In this document: positions 1 through 8,019 of the stretch, in pieces
How the letters are laid out: every line of letters starts with the position of its first letter
How positions within the stretch are numbered: the first letter of the stretch is position 1
DNA from: Deltaproteobacteria bacterium
GTDB taxonomy: Bacteria; Desulfobacterota; Desulfarculia; Adiutricales; Adiutricaceae
Assembly: GCA_031273455.1 (NCBI GenBank)
Contig: JAISRZ010000046.1
Coordinates: forward strand, 1-49,868
DNA length: 49,868 nt
Reading direction: 5' to 3'
Notes under the pieces: model-generated
What the model saw: the letters and a program-made list of their open reading frames with translations, nothing else
Told to the model about the DNA's origin: nothing
The model's database searches: none
Program-made: the position numbers and the translations under genes

Positions 1-207
1 CCTTTAAGGCCTAAGGCAAACGCTAAAAAGCGAATACGACAGCGTCAAGAAGGGGCTTTAACGACCAGCGATTCTAATTTTGGCGTCACCATAAATTTTT
101 TCCGCCAATTCGCTCCCGCTCGCCAGGCGCTTCCTTATCTGTTGGCCCCGCTCGACCTTTGGGGATCCCCTGTCCGAGGACTTAAATTCCTTAGCTTCTT
201 AGCCTAA
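1..207 (+). CDS. C-terminal end of an unrecognised protein (partial)
   Basis: A reading frame is open from the first base of the window to a TAA at 205-207, giving 68 residues. It ends with a hydrophobic stretch (ALPYLLAPLDLWGS, then LKFLSFLA). No family is recognised. Codon use (TTA, GCC, AAA) resembles the neighbouring genes, and no start is visible, so the gene would begin outside the window. It could also be a chance open frame, because only 68 codons are seen. Confidence 0.35.
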   Translation, partial: PLRPKANAKKRIRQRQEGALTTSDSNFGVTINFFRQFAPARQALPYLLAPLDLWGSPVRGLKFLSFLA

Positions 208-1144
208 ATGTTAGTAACTTGGCCTAATAAAGTTTCCAGCCAGCCCCGCCCGGGGCTCGTGTCTGGCCAAAGGATAATTTGGCTGGAGAAAAGCGCCACC
301 GAATGAAGGCGCTTTATGGGCCACCTATGGTCGGCTAGCGAACGGTTTTCGCTAAAAGAAATTGTTTTAGGGAACATACCTATTTCTTAGGTGGCGGCGG
401 AAAATCCTTTTGACTCTGAGTATATCTTGTCATTTTAGGCGGTTAAAGCCTTTAAGCCGCCAAGGGCGATGGCGATGAGCTAGTCTATCGACCTTGAGCG
501 GCCTTATCTTTAGGTCTTTTCCGCCTAAAATGGCCCTGGCTACCTGGTCCAGAATATAGGTAGGGTCGGGCGGCGGCTTCTTTCAGAATTTTTCTGACTG
601 AAAGACTATTTTTCGGTGGTCTAATTACGGTTTATAAATCAATATTCATAAGTTAAAGAAAATAAATACTAATATTTATTTTACAAATGAGTTAATATCA
701 GCTCAATAAGCTAAACCTTGTCGAGCTTTTTTTTTCTTAAAGGGCTTAAAACCCTGGCCCACTAATGCTATACTAATTTCCGCGTAATTCTAGTTACGCT
801 TCTACTGGTTCCAGAGGGTTTAAAGCCGCTTTTTTCCTCGTCACCCTCGGACATTCTGTTCAGCTCCTGTTAGTGTTCAATTTAGGAATTATCTTCCTAA
901 AACTCCAAAAATACTAAGCTTTTAAGCTTTTAAAGGTGTCTTTTTAAATATAAATATGACTCAAGGCCAAAATTTTTTTAGTCAACGCTATTATTTGAAA
1001 ATCCTATAATAAAAGTTATTCGCCTTTAAAAGGTGGAATATCTCTTAAGTCGCCCCAACAATAGTTTCTAGCCTTTATTTTCCAGACATTTTAGACCTTT
1101 TTTAGGAAATATTGTTTTCCTTTATCCTCAACAGGAGAAAATAT
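208..1144. other. Long AT-rich spacer upstream of cstA
   Basis: No intact gene is seen. The stretch holds one short decayed frame on the minus strand (listed separately) and a 7-bp hairpin (CTTTCAG...CTGAAAG) near 580-604. A TATAAT at 1005-1010 has only a poor -35 (GTCAAC, 981-986). It may be the cstA promoter, but this is weak. Confidence 0.5.
430..582 (-). pseudogene. Short decayed coding remnant, unknown
   Basis: On the minus strand a frame is open for 50 codons between two stops. It reads like protein (DPTYILDQVARAILGGKD, then a basic tail ending GFNRLK). There is no start codon with a ribosome site, and the upstream end is cut by a TGA inside a small hairpin. I do not recognise the family. 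It is most likely a remnant of a lost gene and could be chance. Confidence 0.25.
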
Positions 1145-2605
1145 ATGTCACCTGCGGTTTATTTTTTACTAGCGGTGGTCACCCTGATCCTGGGGTACGC
1201 GATCTACGGGAAGGTCACCGAAAGACTCTTTGGCCCCAACTTCAATCGCCAGACCCCAGCCTGTCGCTTGGGGGACGGCGTGGATTACGTCACCCTACCA
1301 ACCTGGCGTATTTTCATGATCCAGCTCCTGAACATCGCCGGCGTGGGGCCAGTCTTTGGCCCCATTATGGGGGCCTTGTACGGCCCTTCGGCCTTACTAT
1401 GGATCGTTTTTGGCAGCATCTTCGCGGGCGGGGTCCATGATTATTTCTCCGGCATGATCAGCATGCGCTATAACGGGACCTCCATTCCCGACGTGGTCGG
1501 GAACACCTTAGGGTTCTTCTTTAAGCAGTTTATGCGGATCTTCTCTTTGGTCTTACTGGTTTTAGTGGGCGTGGTCTTTGTGACCGCCCCGGCCGGTATT
1601 TTAGCCAGCTTAACCCCCGACTGGGCTAACTTAAAGTTCTGGTTGGCCTTAATCTTTCTATACTACTTTTTAGCCACCATCTTACCCATTGACGTCATTA
1701 TCGCCCGCCTTTACCCCTTATTCGCCGCGGTTTTACTGATCATGGCCGTGAGCGTCTCCGGCGGGTTAATGGTTAAGGGCTATGACTTTTTTAACTGGAC
1801 CATCGCCGAGGGGAAAAGCGTTTTTTCCAACGTCCATCCCCAAGGTCTGCCCATGTGGCCTTTAATGTTTATCACCATCGCCTGTGGGGCCTTATCCGGC
1901 TTCCACGCCACCCAGTCGCCCATGATGGCTAGATGCGTCATGAACGAGAAAAACGGTCGTCTCATATTCTACGGCGCCATGATCGCCGAAGGGATCATTG
2001 GGTTAGTTTGGGCCACGGCGGGCATGACCTTTTACGATAGCCCCGAGGCTTTGGCCGCGGTTATTAAAGGCGGTAGCCCCGCGGCGGTGGTTAAAGACAT
2101 CTCCCTTACGGTTTTAGGCCATTTTGGCGGTATCTTAGCCATCTTAGGCGTGGTGGTTCTGCCCATCACCTCTGGGGACACGGCCTTTAGGGCGGCGCGG
2201 TTAATCGTGGCCGATTTAACCGGCTTTAGCCAGACTAAACCCGTTAAGCGCTTAGCCATCGCCGTGCCCATGTTTGTCATTGGCATCGTTTTATGCAATA
2301 TCGATTTCACCATCATTTGGCGTTATTTTAGTTGGTCCAACCAGACTTTAGCCACGGTCATGCTCTGGTCCGCCGCGGCTTACGTGGTTAGAAGGGGAAC
2401 CTTCCATTGGCTGGTCACTTTACCGGCCACCTTTATGACCGCCACGGTCACCACCTACATCTGCGTGGCCCCGGAAGGGTTAGCCATGGATTACACCCTC
2501 TCCATGGCCGTGGGTATTTCTTTCGCGGCCTTCGCCCTGATCCTCTTTTTGACTCGCTTAAACGTTTTTAGGCGGAAGGTTCTTTTGGAGCTGCCCCAAG
2601 AATAA
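1145..2605 (+). CDS. cstA: CstA-family carbon starvation / peptide-pyruvate transporter
   Basis: An inner-membrane protein of 486 residues with about 12-13 hydrophobic segments. The N-terminal half carries the CstA signature (GPVFGPIMGALYGP, then FAGGVHDYFSG), the core of the family. CstA proteins import peptides or pyruvate when carbon is short. E. coli CstA is about 700 residues, so this belongs to the short form common in anaerobes. An ATG lies further upstream at 1112, but the ATG at 1145 is preceded by AGGAG at 1133-1137 with a 7-base gap and starts directly before the first membrane segment, so I choose 1145. The gene stands alone: a long AT-rich spacer precedes it and a strong terminator follows 40 bases after the stop. 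The substrate cannot be read from the sequence. Confidence 0.93.
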   Translation: MSPAVYFLLAVVTLILGYAIYGKVTERLFGPNFNRQTPACRLGDGVDYVTLPTWRIFMIQLLNIAGVGPVFGPIMGALYGPSALLWIVFGSIFAGGVHDYFSGMISMRYNGTSIPDVVGNTLGFFFKQFMRIFSLVLLVLVGVVFVTAPAGILASLTPDWANLKFWLALIFLYYFLATILPIDVIIARLYPLFAAVLLIMAVSVSGGLMVKGYDFFNWTIAEGKSVFSNVHPQGLPMWPLMFITIACGALSGFHATQSPMMARCVMNEKNGRLIFYGAMIAEGIIGLVWATAGMTFYDSPEALAAVIKGGSPAAVVKDISLTVLGHFGGILAILGVVVLPITSGDTAFRAARLIVADLTGFSQTKPVKRLAIAVPMFVIGIVLCNIDFTIIWRYFSWSNQTLATVMLWSAAAYVVRRGTFHWLVTLPATFMTATVTTYICVAPEGLAMDYTLSMAVGISFAAFALILFLTRLNVFRRKVLLELPQE

Positions 2606-2645
2606 TCGGTTGGCTGACCCCAAGCTTTGGGGGCGAAAAGATGTC

Positions 2646-2675
2646 AAAAAATCGGGTCTTTTGGCCCGATTTTTT
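2646..2675 (+). terminator. Rho-independent terminator after cstA
   Basis: A perfect 11-bp stem, AAAAAATCGGG paired with CCCGATTTTTT, with an 8-base loop and a run of six T. It is 40 bases after the cstA stop. The A and T runs make it work in both directions. Confidence 0.9.
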
Positions 2676-2870
2676 GGTTCCCGCTCAGAAAAACTTAACC
2701 CCAAAAACCGTCAACTGTGGTAATATACCGCTGGTCCAAAGGTTATAAAATTAAAGTCACTATTAATGTTTTTTAGCTAAGCGCTATGTTTATCGACACT
2801 ATAAGCCAATATTTAGTTAAAATACGATAAATTATATTTTACAGTTCCTTTTAATAGGTTAATCGCGCTC

Positions 2871-5633
2871 ATGAAGAAAAAATTGATTGAAGTGGCCTTA
2901 CCGCTCATCGCGATCAATAAAGAGTCCTCTCGAGAAAAATCCTTAAGGCACGGCCATCCTTCCACCTTCCATCTGTGGTGGTCTAGAAAGCCTTTAGCCA
3001 CCGCCAGGGCCGTCCTTTTCGCCTCTTTAGTCGATGACCCCTCAGCCCGGCCGGATTTATACCCAACTTTAGAAGAACGAATCGCCGCGAGAAACCGTCT
3101 CTTTAAGTTAATCGAGGAACTGATTGTCTGGGAAAACTCCACTAACCAGGAGGTCTTAGCTAGGGCCAAAGAAAAGATCCAAGAATCTTGCGGCGGGTCA
3201 ATACCCGAGCTTTTAGACCCCTTCGCGGGCGGGGGCTCTATCCCTTTAGAGGGCCAAAGGTTGGGTCTAAAGGTCCACGCGTTTGATCTTAACCCCGTGG
3301 CCGTTACGATCAATAAAGCCATGGTGGAGATCCCCCCGAAGTTTTCTGGCTGGCCCGCCATTAACCCTAATGGCTTAAAGTTAAAAAAGGCCGCAGGATG
3401 GGGAAAAGCCCTGGGGCTAGCGGAAGACGTGGCGTATTACGCCGCGATCTTAAGAGAAAAAGTTTTCAAAAAGGTCGGTCATTTATACCCCACCATTGAA
3501 GTGACCGATCAAGCTGGGGTTAAGCTCGATTCCCCGGTTTTAGCCTGGATCTTCGCTCGAACCGTTAAATGCCCCAATCCGGCTTGTGGGGTCATGGCCC
3601 CCTTGGTGAGCTCTTTTTCTATTTCCCCAAAAGGCGATTATGTGGAGCCAACCTTAGAAAAAGGGCGGGTGGTTTATCAGGTCAAAAACGGGGGGGAAAA
3701 CAGCCGTAAGGGGACGATGAGTCGCAAGGGGGCCAAATGCGTTATCTGCCATAGCCCCATTAGCTTGCCTTACATTCGGGAAGAAGGGCGCAAGGGGCGT
3801 TTAGCCTCGGCCATGATGGCCATAGTCACCAAAAACAAAAATGGCCGAAGTTTCGTATCGCCTAGCGAACTCCAGGAGAAAGCGGCGGCCATCGCTAGAA
3901 TCGCCCTGGATTTTGATCTGGCTATCCCCAGTAAGGCTTTGGGGTTTAACGCCACTAACTACGGGCTAACCAATTACTCCGACCTTTTCACCCCGAGGCA
4001 ACTTATTTTCTTAACGACTTTAGGCCAGGAGCTTACTGACCTCCAAGCGGAAATAGAAAAGGACGCTCTTAAAGCGGGCTTAGCTAGCGACGATCTGGAT
4101 CTGGCCAGTGGTGGGTTAGGGGCCAAAGCTTATAGCCAGGCGGTTATTGTTTATTTAAGCTTTATCATCGATAAAATGACTGATCGTCATTCTAATCTAT
4201 GCTCTTGGGACTCCTCGGCGGTTAAAATAAGAAACCTTTTTTCACGGCCAGCCATCTCCATTGTTTGGGATTACGCCGAGGGGAACCCTTTTTCCACTAG
4301 CACCGGTAGTTTAAGCCAGGCCAGCGAATGGATCGTTAAAGCCCTAAAAGCTTTCCCAGCCGATAGAAAGGCCGAGGCCTTACAAGCGGACGCGCAAACG
4401 GACAACCAACTTAGAAACGTCATTATTTCCACTGACCCCCCATATTACGACAATATCGGTTACGCGGATTTATCGGATTATTTTTATATCTGGTTAAGAC
4501 CTTCTTTACGAAAAATCTATAAATCAATATTTAGCACCATTAAAGCCCCTAAAAACGCGGAATTGGTGGCTGATCCCTTTAGATTTGGCGGTAAAGCGGC
4601 GGCTAAAGAGCTTTTTGAGTCCGGGCTTAAGAAAGTCTTTTCTAATTTTTATCAATACTCTTCGGACGAGTTTCCCCTAACCATTTACTACGCCTTTAAA
4701 CAAAAAGACCTAACTGACAAAGGGTCTAAAGCGACTTCCAGCGGTTGGGAGACCATGCTGGCCGCATTGATTGAGGCCGGGCTAACCATCACCGGCGCTT
4801 GGCCGGTGAAATCAGAGTTAGGCAATCGAACCAGAGCCCTTGACTCCAACGCTTTAGCCTCATCTATAGTTCTAGTTTGCCGGAAAAGGCCCCTTAACGC
4901 TAAGCCCTGCTCGCGGCGGGATTTTATTAATCACCTCCGGGTGGAGTTAAAAAGCGCTCTTAAGGAGTTGCGTCACGCCAACATCGCCCCGGTGGATCTA
5001 GCCCAGGCCGCCATTGGCCCGGGCATGGCCATTTACTCGCGTTACTCCAAGATTGTCGAGACCGATGGCTCCACTTTGTCGGTCAAAGGGGCTTTGGCTC
5101 TCATTAATGAGGAGCTTAATATTAACTTAGCCGATCTGGAAGGGTCCTTGGACCCGGATAGTTGGCTTTGCCTCAACCTTTTTTCCCAGTTTAAGTTCGC
5201 GGAGACGCGGTACGGGGAAGTGGACATTATCGCTCGAGCCAGGAACGCCAATATTGAAAGGTTAGTGGAGAAAAAAATAGTCTTCGCCAAGAAAGGAAAG
5301 TTTCGTCTTTTAAGCTTAGAGGAGCTCCCCACGAAGATCGCTAAAGGTGAGGACAATGTCTGGCTATTAACCCACCAGCTAACTTACGCCCTTAAAACGC
5401 AAGGCCTTGAGGCTTGCGCTAAGATCGCTCTCGCGGTCGAAAACGATAGCGCTCTGGCTAAGGCCCACTCTTTGGCCTACGTCTTGTTTAAGCTCTGCGA
5501 GGAAAAAACTTTAGCGGCCTTAGCCTTTGATTACAACGCTTTGATCCAGTCTTGGCCGGCAATCCAACTGAAGATCATCAAGATCCAGTCGGAAGCGGCT
5601 AAACCGCGACCGAACGTCCTGCCCGGGTTTTAG
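2871..5633 (+). CDS. DUF1156-type adenine/cytosine DNA methyltransferase, solitary
   Basis: A 920-residue amino-methyltransferase. It opens with the DUF1156 region (KESSREKSLRHGHPSTFHLW, followed by WSRKPLA). The SAM-binding motif DPFAGGGS is at residues 116-123 and the catalytic motif DPPYYDNIGY at about 522-531, the arrangement of N6-adenine or N4-cytosine methylases. Between them lies a four-cysteine zinc knuckle (C234, C239, C290, C293). Proteins of this type are known from predicted phage-defence islands beside DUF499 ATPases and helicases. None of those partners is in this window, so this copy is either an orphan methylase or the survivor of a broken system. The start ATG has no good ribosome site (ATCGCGCTC before it). 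Both catalytic motifs are intact, so the enzyme should be active. The recognition sequence cannot be predicted. Confidence 0.88.
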   Translation: MKKKLIEVALPLIAINKESSREKSLRHGHPSTFHLWWSRKPLATARAVLFASLVDDPSARPDLYPTLEERIAARNRLFKLIEELIVWENSTNQEVLARAKEKIQESCGGSIPELLDPFAGGGSIPLEGQRLGLKVHAFDLNPVAVTINKAMVEIPPKFSGWPAINPNGLKLKKAAGWGKALGLAEDVAYYAAILREKVFKKVGHLYPTIEVTDQAGVKLDSPVLAWIFARTVKCPNPACGVMAPLVSSFSISPKGDYVEPTLEKGRVVYQVKNGGENSRKGTMSRKGAKCVICHSPISLPYIREEGRKGRLASAMMAIVTKNKNGRSFVSPSELQEKAAAIARIALDFDLAIPSKALGFNATNYGLTNYSDLFTPRQLIFLTTLGQELTDLQAEIEKDALKAGLASDDLDLASGGLGAKAYSQAVIVYLSFIIDKMTDRHSNLCSWDSSAVKIRNLFSRPAISIVWDYAEGNPFSTSTGSLSQASEWIVKALKAFPADRKAEALQADAQTDNQLRNVIISTDPPYYDNIGYADLSDYFYIWLRPSLRKIYKSIFSTIKAPKNAELVADPFRFGGKAAAKELFESGLKKVFSNFYQYSSDEFPLTIYYAFKQKDLTDKGSKATSSGWETMLAALIEAGLTITGAWPVKSELGNRTRALDSNALASSIVLVCRKRPLNAKPCSRRDFINHLRVELKSALKELRHANIAPVDLAQAAIGPGMAIYSRYSKIVETDGSTLSVKGALALINEELNINLADLEGSLDPDSWLCLNLFSQFKFAETRYGEVDIIARARNANIERLVEKKIVFAKKGKFRLLSLEELPTKIAKGEDNVWLLTHQLTYALKTQGLEACAKIALAVENDSALAKAHSLAYVLFKLCEEKTLAALAFDYNALIQSWPAIQLKIIKIQSEAAKPRPNVLPGF

Positions 5634-5807
5634 GGAGACTTAGGAACTTATTAGTCTTTAATAGGCGTTCTTTTTAATAATTTAGCTAAATTTTATATAT
5701 ATGGCGTATTAGAAACTATTTTATCACTATTTACTTAAAATATCATCTTTAATATCTCTTTGGCGGGAGGGGCCAGGCGGAAATAATAAAATTATAAAAA
5801 TAAAAAC

Positions 5808-5836
5808 TTGACTTTAGTCATAAAAAGGTGTATAAT
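5808..5836 (+). promoter_or_regulatory. Strong sigma-70-type promoter
   Basis: TTGACT (5808-5813), a 17-base spacer, then a perfect TATAAT (5831-5836). The -35 overlaps a small palindrome, TGACTTTAGTCA (5809-5820). Transcription would start near 5843. That is 290 bases before the first SEL1 gene, so it could drive that gene through a long leader, or a short RNA ending at the hairpin and T-rich stretch at 5887-5923. Confidence 0.7.
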
Positions 5837-5932
5837 AACTTAATACTTTTTATTCTCTCAATTTATCTTTTTTGAGGACAAATAAAAGAGCGCTACCAGG
5901 CTCTCTAAAAGTTTTTATTTTTTCCAATTTTT

Positions 5933-5991
5933 ATGGGTATAACGCTCCTGTGGAACTTTTAACGATCTTTTTCGTTGACGGGAACTTCTTT
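5933..5991. repeat. Left arm of inverted repeat flanking the SEL1 block
   Basis: About 58 bases that match, in reverse complement, 11148-11206 with roughly 47 identities and one gap. The longest identical stretch is the 16 bases TTTTCGTTGACGGGAA, next to TTTTAACGATC. The arms enclose the three SEL1 genes and the IS1595 remnant. Confidence 0.8.
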
Positions 5992-6012
5992 ATCCGGGGC
6001 CATCCTTAAATG

Positions 6013-6044
6013 TGTATTATCATATATATTTTTAAATAAATAAT
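6013..6044 (+). repeat. Direct repeat upstream of SEL1 genes (copy 1)
   Basis: A 32-base AT-rich stretch identical to 7907-7938. A second shared block runs into each gene start (about 6100-6136 and 7990-8026, containing GGACTAGTC directly before the start codon). The upstream regions of SEL1 genes A and B are therefore a duplication. Confidence 0.85.
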
Positions 6045-6129
6045 TTTTCAGTATTTTAATTATATATAGTATCGCAATATTATAATTTTTTAATTTTTTA
6101 TTTTTTTTATTTAATTAAATGGACTAGTC

Positions 6130-7308
6130 ATGGAGATTACCACCGAATTTTCGGCTATACTTCAGTCAAACACCAAATTAGATTCATTATCACTTGAAGA
6201 ACTGTTAATTTCAGCGAATGAAGGGGATGTTGAAGCTCAATACCAACTTGGCGTCTCTTTTTTTCTGGGAAAAATGGTCCAGGCCGATATGGCCGAAGCG
6301 GCGAAATGGTTCGAGAAAGCGGCGGAGCGGGGTTACGCCGCGGCCATGGGCGTTCTAGGGTTCTGTTACGCCAATGGCCAGGGTGTTCCCAAGGACATTA
6401 TCAAGGCCGCGGTATGGTTCAAAAAAGCCACGGAGCGGGGGGACGCCGCGGCCCAAGTAGCTCTAGGGGTATGTTACGCCAATGGTTTGGATGTTCCCAA
6501 GAACTTGATCAAGGTCGGGGAATGGTTCGAGAAAGCCGCGGAGCGGTGGGACGCCGTAACCCAGTACAATCTAGGGCAAAATTACGCCAAAGGCCAGCAT
6601 GTTCCCAAGGACTTGGTCAAGGCCGCGGAATGGTTCAAAAAAGCCGCGGCCCAAGGTTACGCCGCGGCCCAGAGCGCTCTAGGGGCCTGTTACGTCAATG
6701 GCCTTGGTGTTCCCCAGGACTTGGTCAAGGGCATTGAATTGTTTGAGAAAGCCGCGGAGCAAGGTCACGCCGCGGCCTTGTACAATCTAGGGGCCTGTTA
6801 CGCCAATGGCCGTGGCCTTCCCAAGAACTTGGTCAAGGCCATTGAATTGTTCGAGAAAGCCGCGAAGCGGGGGTACGCTGTCGCCCAGTACTATCTCGGG
6901 GAATGTTACGTCAATGGCCTTGGTGTTTCCATGAACATTGTCAAGGCCGCGAAATGGTTCAAAAAAGCGGCGACGCAAGGTTACGCCGCGGCCCAGGGCG
7001 CTCTAGGGGGATGTTACGCCAATGGCCAGGGCGTTCCCCAGGACTTTGTCAAGGCCGTGGAATGGTTCGAGAAAGCGGCGAAGCGGGGTCACGCCGTGGC
7101 CCAGTACAATCTAGGGGTATGTTACGCCAATGGCGAGGGCGCTCCCAAGGACTTGGTCAAGGCCGCGGAATGGTTCGAGAAAGCCGCGGAGCGAGGTAAC
7201 GCCGCGGCCATGGGCGCTCTAGGAAAATGTTGCGCCAAGGGCCTTGGCGTTCCCAAGGATTTGGTCAAGGCTACGGAATGGTTCGAGAAAGCCGCGGCCC
7301 AAGGATAG
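6130..7308 (+). CDS. SEL1-repeat protein A, C-terminal cap lost to a nonsense codon
   Basis: A 392-residue protein: an N-terminal stretch of about 40 residues, then ten SEL1 (TPR-like) repeats of 36 residues with the pattern A-AQ-LG-CYANGQGVPKD-VKA-EWFEKAAE-G. SEL1 solenoids bind other proteins. No enzyme domain, signal peptide or membrane segment is seen, so the partner and location are unknown. It stops at the end of repeat 10, whereas the sister genes continue into a short cap. Aligning its 3' end with the last SEL1 gene shows GAG-GCT-CAA in the sister as TAG-GCT-CAA here, so the cap was probably lost by one base change. The start is the ATG after GGACTAGTC, shared with gene B. GC-rich repeat DNA sits in very AT-rich surroundings. 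Confidence 0.88.
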   Translation: MEITTEFSAILQSNTKLDSLSLEELLISANEGDVEAQYQLGVSFFLGKMVQADMAEAAKWFEKAAERGYAAAMGVLGFCYANGQGVPKDIIKAAVWFKKATERGDAAAQVALGVCYANGLDVPKNLIKVGEWFEKAAERWDAVTQYNLGQNYAKGQHVPKDLVKAAEWFKKAAAQGYAAAQSALGACYVNGLGVPQDLVKGIELFEKAAEQGHAAALYNLGACYANGRGLPKNLVKAIELFEKAAKRGYAVAQYYLGECYVNGLGVSMNIVKAAKWFKKAATQGYAAAQGALGGCYANGQGVPQDFVKAVEWFEKAAKRGHAVAQYNLGVCYANGEGAPKDLVKAAEWFEKAAERGNAAAMGALGKCCAKGLGVPKDLVKATEWFEKAAAQG

Positions 7309-7346
7309 GCTCAAGACAGCCACTGATTAAACTGTCAAATCCCTTT

Positions 7347-7622
7347 TTAAAAAAGGGGGTAGATGGGGCTTAAGACCGCCGTCCGGAGGCCGACCAATGG
7401 CTCGGAGCCCGATTTTTGAAATTTATTGAAAATTTTGGCCAAGCTCCCGGTAACGGAGTTAAAAATAGGCTCAATAAGATTATTATCAACCAAACGGCGC
7501 CTAAAATTAATATTGGCGCTGTAGCGGACCCTAATATCTTCATCATCGCTGGATAAAATATTCAGCGCGTATGGATACTGTAAATTGAACTTGACGTTGT
7601 TAATGCCCGAAAAGGCTCCGCC
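7347..7622 (-). pseudogene. Decayed minus-strand gene, unknown family
   Basis: A frame of 91 codons runs between an in-frame TAG at 7623-7625 and a TAA at 7347-7349, with no start codon and no ribosome site. It reads like a genuine protein (KFNLQYPYALNILSSDDEDI, later NLIEPIFNSVTGSLAKIFNK). The same frame upstream of the TAG continues with plausible sequence for about 20 codons before more stops. I do not recognise the family. It is best read as the 3' part of a gene killed by nonsense changes. Confidence 0.5.
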
Positions 7623-7906
7623 CTAGGAGGCCAAAACATCAGCTCGAGTCTTGCGATTTTGGCGGCTAGAGCCAAATTTAGAGTTAAATACTAGTGTATA
7701 AGAACTATAATTAACTGTTTAACATCTAATTATGATTGCCTCGGCATGTTCGTTCTGTCTTACAATACTAATATAACATATGTTAAAGTCTTTGTAAATA
7801 GTGAAATGATATAATTTTGAATAATAATTAATTTTTTTTTTGCCTCCCTCATTTTCCCTGGCTTGGCCCTGGCTACGTGAGGGGGGGTTTACAGTTTATT
7901 CAAATA

Positions 7907-7938
7907 TGTATTATCATATATATTTTTAAATAAATAAT
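7907..7938 (+). repeat. Direct repeat upstream of SEL1 genes (copy 2)
   Basis: Identical over 32 bases to 6013-6044. It lies 80-110 bases before the gene B start, at a similar distance to the first copy. Confidence 0.85.
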
Positions 7939-8019
7939 GTTTCAACGCTTAAATTTTAAACAGTTGACAATATTAAAATTTTTATATTATATTTTTTTAT
8001 TTAATTAAAGGGACTAGTC

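Larger units (their letters stand above)
5634..6129. other. AT-rich spacer between methylase and SEL1 cluster
   Basis: No protein gene is seen. The spacer contains a near-consensus promoter (5808-5836), a hairpin followed by T-rich sequence (5887-5923), the left arm of a long inverted repeat (5933-5991), and sequence shared with the upstream region of the second SEL1 gene (6013-6044 and about 6100-6136). Confidence 0.7.
7309..8019. other. Spacer between SEL1 genes A and B
   Basis: This holds a decayed minus-strand gene (7347-7622), an AT-rich stretch, a GC-rich imperfect hairpin (CCTCCCTCA near 7843 with TGAGGGGGG near 7878), and the duplicated leader of the SEL1 genes (7907-8019). A TATAAT at 7810-7815 has no convincing -35. 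Confidence 0.6.
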
